Positions 59,580-64,000 of a DNA stretch of 64,000 nt are shown in pieces. The translations under genes were made by a program, and so were the position numbers. Location: NCBI GenBank assembly GCA_048265185.1, contig JBLXBZ010000006.1, forward strand, positions 124,001 to 188,000, written 5' to 3'. This DNA comes from JBLXBZ01 sp048265185. Its GTDB lineage: Bacteria > Pseudomonadota > Alphaproteobacteria > Rhizobiales > Stappiaceae. The stretch's first letter is position 1, and each line of letters opens with the position of its first letter. The notes below the pieces were generated by a model that made no database searches, was not told the origin of the DNA, and was given only the letters and a program-made list of their open reading frames with translations.

Positions 59580-59846
59580 GTGAGCGGTCCCGAGGTTTTG
59601 GATATTGCTCGGGAGAGCATTTGGGTTTTGATTATCGTGTCCGCGCCTGTGATGCTCATTGGCTTGTTCGTCGGGGTTGTGATCGCTCTGTTTCAGGCGT
59701 TGACACAAATTCAGGAAGCCACGTTGGTGTTCGTGCCGAAAATTCTTGCGATTTTTTTGACGTTATTGGTTACCTTGCCTTTTATGGCGCAGGCTTTGGA
59801 CAGCTTTACCGCGCGTATTGCTGGTCTGATTGTCGCTGGAACATGA
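59580..59846 (+). CDS. fliQ: Flagellar export apparatus protein FliQ
   Basis: An 88-residue protein with two membrane hairpin spans and the FliQ core GLFVGVVIALFQALTQIQEA plus TLVFVPKILAIFLTLLVTLP. It is one of the small subunits of the export gate with FliP and FliR. GTG start with AGGAG 10 bases upstream. Length and motif are normal. Confidence 0.93.
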   Translation: MSGPEVLDIARESIWVLIIVSAPVMLIGLFVGVVIALFQALTQIQEATLVFVPKILAIFLTLLVTLPFMAQALDSFTARIAGLIVAGT

Positions 59847-59903
59847 GGTTATTTTCTCCAGACACGGAGAAAAACTCCTGATGGCGCGCGAGGATATGGT
59901 CTC

Positions 59904-60677
59904 GTGACCCTTCAATTGGACTTTTTGCCGGTATACGCCGCGCTTTTCATCTTGTCCTTTGCGCGCCTCGGCACGATGCTTATGATGATGCCAGCCATAG
60001 GCGAGACTACAATCTCGACACGGGTCCGCTTGTCGCTCGGCCTGCTTCTCAGTTACGTCTTTTTTCCTTTGGCCGCGCCGCTTTACCCGATCACGACGAC
60101 GACGCCGTTGAATGAATTGGGTCTTTTGCTTGTGGGCGAAATGGTGATTGGGTTTTTCATTGGGCTCGGCGCGCGAATGATCACCTATGCTTTGCAAATC
60201 GCCGGGGTGATTATCGCCAACCAGTCAGGTCTGGCTTTCGCCATGGGCGCGGACCCGGCAAACAGCGGTCAGCAGGGGGCGATCATTGGCACATTTTTGG
60301 GCATAACTGGGGTTACGCTGGTGTTCGCCACCGATTCTCACTATCTGGCGATAGCGGCCATGCACGATAGCTTCGCAATGTTTCCTCCCGGAGACTGGTT
60401 GCCGGTGGGGGATATGGCGGAATTAGCGACAACTCTGACGGCCGATATTTTCTCGATCGCCATGCGACTTAGCGCTCCGTTTCTCGTGGTGGGGATTGTG
60501 TTTTATTTTGGTCTTGGCTTGATAAATAAGCTCATGCCGCAGATGCAGATCTTTTTTATCGCTATGCCTTTGAACATTGTCGTCGGCATTGGGCTTTTGT
60601 TCGTGCTGCTCGTAACGATGATGACATGGTACCTTGGGCATTTTGAAGCGGCGATTGGCCGTTTTATTATCGGATAG
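59904..60677 (+). CDS. fliR: Flagellar export apparatus protein FliR
   Basis: A 257-residue membrane protein with about six spans and FliR motifs FARLGTMLMMMPAIGETTIS, TRVRLSLGLLLSYV, EMVIGFFIGLGARMITYALQ and AGVIIANQSGLAFAMG. It completes the FliPQR export gate. It begins at a GTG 57 bp after fliQ. The flhB gene follows 15 bp later. Confidence 0.93.
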   Translation: MTLQLDFLPVYAALFILSFARLGTMLMMMPAIGETTISTRVRLSLGLLLSYVFFPLAAPLYPITTTTPLNELGLLLVGEMVIGFFIGLGARMITYALQIAGVIIANQSGLAFAMGADPANSGQQGAIIGTFLGITGVTLVFATDSHYLAIAAMHDSFAMFPPGDWLPVGDMAELATTLTADIFSIAMRLSAPFLVVGIVFYFGLGLINKLMPQMQIFFIAMPLNIVVGIGLLFVLLVTMMTWYLGHFEAAIGRFIIG

Positions 60678-60692
60678 TCGGAGAACGGCGCA

Positions 60693-61769
60693 ATGGCCGA
60701 GAATGCCGATGACGCAGAAAAAACTGAAGACCCCACGCAAAAGCGGCTCGAAGAGGCCCATGATAAAGGGGATGTGGCCAAAAGTCAGGAGGTCAGCACC
60801 TGGTTCGTTCTCCTGGGAGCGGCGTTGACGGTTTCCATGCTCGGCTCTTCCACCGCCGATGGTCTTGGGGATGCCCTGCGCGGTTATATCGAGCATTCAC
60901 ATGCCATTTCTCTGGATGGGAACGCCCTGCGGGACTTGTGGTTTTCGACGGGGATGAGGGTCGGCGCGATTGTGGCGCTGCCTTTGCTGTTGTTGATGGC
61001 CATGGCCATCATCGGCAACGTCGTCCAGCATCGCCTGATTTGGACGGTGGAGAGAATCAAGCCTAAGTTTTCAAAAATCTCGCCCTTGGCTGGGATCAAA
61101 CGTTTGTTCTCGGCTGAAAGTCTGGTCAACTTTCTTAAGGGGCTGATTAAAATTACGGTCGTTTCAAGTTTGATGGCGCTGGTTCTTTGGCCAGAGCGCG
61201 ATCGCATAGAAACGATGATTTTTCGCGATGAGCGTTTGATTTTGACTGAAATGCAGGAGCTTTCGGTAAAGCTGCTGGGAGCGGTTCTGGCCGTTATGAC
61301 CGTGGTGGCGGGTCTTGACTATATGTGGCAGCGTCACCGTTGGCATGAAAAACAGAAAATGTCTTTGCGAGAGATCAAGGAGGAGTACAAGCAAAGCGAA
61401 GGCGACCCGCTTATTAAAGGTAAAATCAGACAATTGCGGATGGAGCGTTCACGTAAACGGATGATGGCCGAGGTTCCCAGCGCCACCGTCGTCATCACTA
61501 ACCCGACGCATTATGCGGTGGCGCTTAAATATGAAGATGGCATGCAAGCTCCTCAATGCGTGGCCAAGGGCGTTGACGCCGTGGCTTTGCGTATTCGTGA
61601 AGTGGCGAAGAAAAACGACGTGCCGGTGATCGAAAATCCGCCGCTGGCGAGAACCCTGTACGCAGTTACTGATCTGGAGCAGGAAATTCCGGAAGAGCAT
61701 TACCGAGCGGTGGCCGAGGTCATTGGTTTTGTTATGAGAATGCGTAACAAACGCAGTTGGCGCTCCTGA
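60693..61769 (+). CDS. flhB: Flagellar export switch protein FlhB
   Basis: A 358-residue protein. N-terminal motif AEKTEDPTQKRLEEAHDKGD, four membrane spans, the linker SLREIKEEYKQSEGDP and the autocleavage site NPTH (Asn270-His273) in VITNPTHYAVALKYEDGMQA identify FlhB. Self-cleavage before Pro changes export specificity from rod/hook to filament substrates. GGAG ribosome site 9 bases before the ATG. It is the last gene of the operon; cckA follows 140 bp later on the same strand. Confidence 0.95.
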   Translation: MAENADDAEKTEDPTQKRLEEAHDKGDVAKSQEVSTWFVLLGAALTVSMLGSSTADGLGDALRGYIEHSHAISLDGNALRDLWFSTGMRVGAIVALPLLLLMAMAIIGNVVQHRLIWTVERIKPKFSKISPLAGIKRLFSAESLVNFLKGLIKITVVSSLMALVLWPERDRIETMIFRDERLILTEMQELSVKLLGAVLAVMTVVAGLDYMWQRHRWHEKQKMSLREIKEEYKQSEGDPLIKGKIRQLRMERSRKRMMAEVPSATVVITNPTHYAVALKYEDGMQAPQCVAKGVDAVALRIREVAKKNDVPVIENPPLARTLYAVTDLEQEIPEEHYRAVAEVIGFVMRMRNKRSWRS

Positions 61770-61909
61770 TTCTGCCTATTTTCGCAGGCGTTGCGTCTAT
61801 TTTTCCAGATTACAGTGATTTTTCGACTGAAATTTCAGGTAAAAATTGAGGCGAGGCGGGAAAACGCTTAAAGAAAGAGAAAAGCTGCGCAAGGGGCGGA
61901 GAATACTTG

Positions 61910-64000
61910 ATGAATGATTTAGAGACCCGGTCACATCCTCCGGTGATCGACCGGTCGGAAAAATCCGGCAATATCGTGCTGTTGATGTTGCTGGCAGTTG
62001 GTCTCGTCGCCGCCGCCGCCGCATTCGCATTGATGAGCCGGGAGAACGCCGAACCATATGTGCTTGCGCTTCTTGGAGTGCTTGCCGTGGTGGGCGTGTT
62101 TTCGCTGTTTGCAGGAGCTATAGGGCTTTTACGCTTTTCCACGCGGCAGGTGTCTAATCCCATTTCCGCGGCGTTTCTCGATGGCTTGGACGACGGCGTT
62201 TTGGTCACGGAGGCGGATGGGCGGATCATATACGCCAACCACGCCTATGCGAGCCTGACCAACGCCGCCGCCGCTGCTGAAGTGCGCAGCGTCGAGCGTG
62301 TTTTCTCATCTGATCCGTCTACGGCGGACGCGATCTTTCGTCTCTCTCAGGCGGTGCGGGGAAACCGCCTGGCGGTTGAGGAAATTCGTCTTGCGCATCG
62401 TCTGGGCGCATTGGACGGGGAGCCGCGTTGGTACCGGGTGAGCGTGAGCGCCTTGCAGGTGGCGGGCGCGCAGAGCAATGGCGGTTTTTATACGGTATGG
62501 CAAATTTCTGATATCACGCGAGACCGCGCGGAGCAGGAGACGTCTTTTCAGGAATTGCAACGCGTTATCAATTTTCTCGATCACGCGCCGGCGGGTTTTT
62601 TCTCAGCGGACGGGTCAGGAAAGCTTGTTTATCTGAATGCGACGCTGGCGGACTGGTTGGGCTATGACCTAGCTCAATTTGAATCCGGGGTAATTGACTT
62701 GTCTGAATTTGTGCGCGGCGACGGCTCAGCCTTGCTCCGTTCTATGCAAGGGCAGCCGGGCGAGGTGAAGACCGAGACATTTGATTTGGATTTAGTGACG
62801 AAAAATGGCCGCGGCGTTCCTGTGCGTTTGGTGCATCGGGTTCCCTTCGGGGCAAAAGGCGTGCCGGGAGAAAGCCGCACTTTGGTGCTGAATCGATCGC
62901 GCGGGGAAGAAGAGGCGGAGGCTCTGCGCGCCGCCGAAGTGCGTTTCGCCCGTTTTTTCAACAACACGCCAATCGCAATCGCATCCTTGGACGCAAAAGG
63001 GAATGTTGGACGAACGAACGCGCCGTTCCAGCGCTTGTTTGGGCAAGTCGTAGCCTCGGAAGGCACGACGCGGCTGGTCGATTTGGTGACCCCGTCGGCG
63101 CGTGGGAAGTTAGAAGTTCTGTTGCTGGCCGCCGCTGATGGTCAGAGCGAAATTCCCCCAATTGACCTGGCTTTGGACGAGCGTGAAGATGGTCGTTCCG
63201 CGACCTTTTACGTTTCCGCCGTTCAGGACGGGGAAGGAGACAGCGAAGAAGCAATCGTTTATGCGCTTGAAACAACCAAGCAGCGAGTTCTTGAAGCGCA
63301 ATTCGCGCAAGGTCAGAAAATGCAGGCCATCGGTCAGCTTGCAGGCGGCGTAGCGCATGACTTCAATAACGTGCTGACTGCGATTATCGGGTTTTCCGAC
63401 TTGCTTCTCGCCAGCCATCGCCCCAGCGATCCGTCCTTCCAGGACATTATGAACATCAAACAAAACGCTAATCGGGCGGCCGGTCTGGTGCGTCAGCTTC
63501 TGGCGTTTTCGCGCCGTCAAACCCTTCGTCCAAAAGAATTGGCGTTGAACGACGTGCTGGCGGATCTGTCGATCCTGCTTGACCGGTTGCTCGGCGAAAA
63601 AGTCGAGTTGAAAGTCATGCATGGCCGCGATCTTTGGCCGGTGATGGCTGACGTAAACCAGCTGGAGCAGGTTATCGTCAATCTTGCTGTGAACGCCCGG
63701 GACGCAATGCAAGATGGGGGCCTATTGAAAATCCGCACGGCGAATGTAAGTGAGCAGGAAGCGGCGAGCGCCATTAACGCCCGGGGAATGCCACGGGCCG
63801 AATATGTGCTAATCGAAGTCATTGATAGCGGTCATGGCATGACGCCCGACGTCATGGAGAAAATTTTCGAACCATTCTTTTCGACAAAAGACGTCGGCAA
63901 GGGTACAGGGCTGGGGCTCTCCACGGTCTATGGAATTGTCAAACAAACGGGCGGTTATATTTTCTGCTCCAGTGAGATTGAAGTCGGAACGACATTCCGC
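61910..64000 (+). CDS. cckA: Hybrid sensor kinase CckA (3' truncated by window edge)
   Basis: A kinase of at least 697 residues; the frame is still open at the window end. Order: two membrane spans (about 21-42, 50-74), three PAS-like domains (about 90-205, 220-335, 346-460), then HisKA with GGVAHDFNNVLTAIIGFSDL (His483) and ATPase motifs NLAVNARDAM, DSGHGM, KIFEPFFSTK and GTGLGLSTVYGIV. The receiver domain would lie beyond the edge. In Caulobacter, CckA phosphorylates ChpT, then CtrA and CpdR, and cckA also lies near flagellar genes. GGAG ribosome site 8 bases before the ATG. Confidence 0.93.
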   Translation, partial: MNDLETRSHPPVIDRSEKSGNIVLLMLLAVGLVAAAAAFALMSRENAEPYVLALLGVLAVVGVFSLFAGAIGLLRFSTRQVSNPISAAFLDGLDDGVLVTEADGRIIYANHAYASLTNAAAAAEVRSVERVFSSDPSTADAIFRLSQAVRGNRLAVEEIRLAHRLGALDGEPRWYRVSVSALQVAGAQSNGGFYTVWQISDITRDRAEQETSFQELQRVINFLDHAPAGFFSADGSGKLVYLNATLADWLGYDLAQFESGVIDLSEFVRGDGSALLRSMQGQPGEVKTETFDLDLVTKNGRGVPVRLVHRVPFGAKGVPGESRTLVLNRSRGEEEAEALRAAEVRFARFFNNTPIAIASLDAKGNVGRTNAPFQRLFGQVVASEGTTRLVDLVTPSARGKLEVLLLAAADGQSEIPPIDLALDEREDGRSATFYVSAVQDGEGDSEEAIVYALETTKQRVLEAQFAQGQKMQAIGQLAGGVAHDFNNVLTAIIGFSDLLLASHRPSDPSFQDIMNIKQNANRAAGLVRQLLAFSRRQTLRPKELALNDVLADLSILLDRLLGEKVELKVMHGRDLWPVMADVNQLEQVIVNLAVNARDAMQDGGLLKIRTANVSEQEAASAINARGMPRAEYVLIEVIDSGHGMTPDVMEKIFEPFFSTKDVGKGTGLGLSTVYGIVKQTGGYIFCSSEIEVGTTFR

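Overview
The window is a chromosomal segment of a flagellated alphaproteobacterium. The evidence is the FlaF/FlbT/FliX/DUF6468/MotE flagellar set, a CckA-type kinase directly after flhB, a DksA with one zinc-finger cysteine, CtrA-type TTAA-N7-TTAA boxes, and sigma54 promoters paired with distal inverted repeats like Caulobacter FlbD (ftr) sites. The flagellar layout resembles Caulobacter-type lineages, while the giant polar-ring-like repeat protein and the DUF2336 gene recall Hyphomicrobiales-like lineages. I cannot name a genus. No insertion sequence, prophage, CRISPR array, tRNA or rRNA was seen, and gene style is uniform.

Layout. 1-6.4 kb: 3' end of a glycosyltransferase, a PLP-dependent dehydratase, a DUF2336/CheZ-like pair, and a dgcN-dgcA pair for D-glutamate use. 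6.5-10.9 kb: an Mla-type lipid ABC transport operon (permease, ATPase, MCE protein, auxiliary lipoprotein) closed by a terminator. 11.2-16.9 kb: one minus-strand gene for a 1,899-residue membrane-anchored protein with 70 uninterrupted 11-residue repeats, probably a polar/cell-shape scaffold. 17.7-32.5 kb: housekeeping and accessory genes (Hpt protein, ferredoxin, PLD-like pseudoenzyme, MFS exporter with divergent AraC regulator, Pit phosphate transporter, VWA-Nudix pair, YcjX-YcjF pair, SixA-like phosphatase, FAD oxidoreductase, a small secreted protein with a MoxR ATPase).

32.6-61.8 kb is a flagellar island: hook and junction genes flgE-flgK-flgL; the filament unit (flagellin, flbT, flaF, flaG); flgI-rod-binding protein-FlgN-like; fliX and dksA; flgF-flgG-flgA-flgH; fliL-fliM-DUF6468-motE-large TPR protein; fliO-fliP; flgB-flgC-fliE-fliQ-fliR-flhB. 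The window ends inside cckA.

Regulation can be read from the DNA. Three late structural operons (flgE, flgI, flgF) each have a TGGCAC-N5-NNGC sigma54 promoter, with a CGGCAA-N3-TTGCCG-type inverted repeat about 97-112 bp upstream. The earlier export-apparatus operon (flgB) has a perfect CtrA box, a TATAAT -10, and a related inverted repeat directly after the -10. The flagellin gene has a perfect CtrA box and no correctly spaced sigma54 site. This implies a CtrA to sigma54/FlbD hierarchy, with cckA, the top of the CtrA phosphorelay, encoded next to its flagellar targets.
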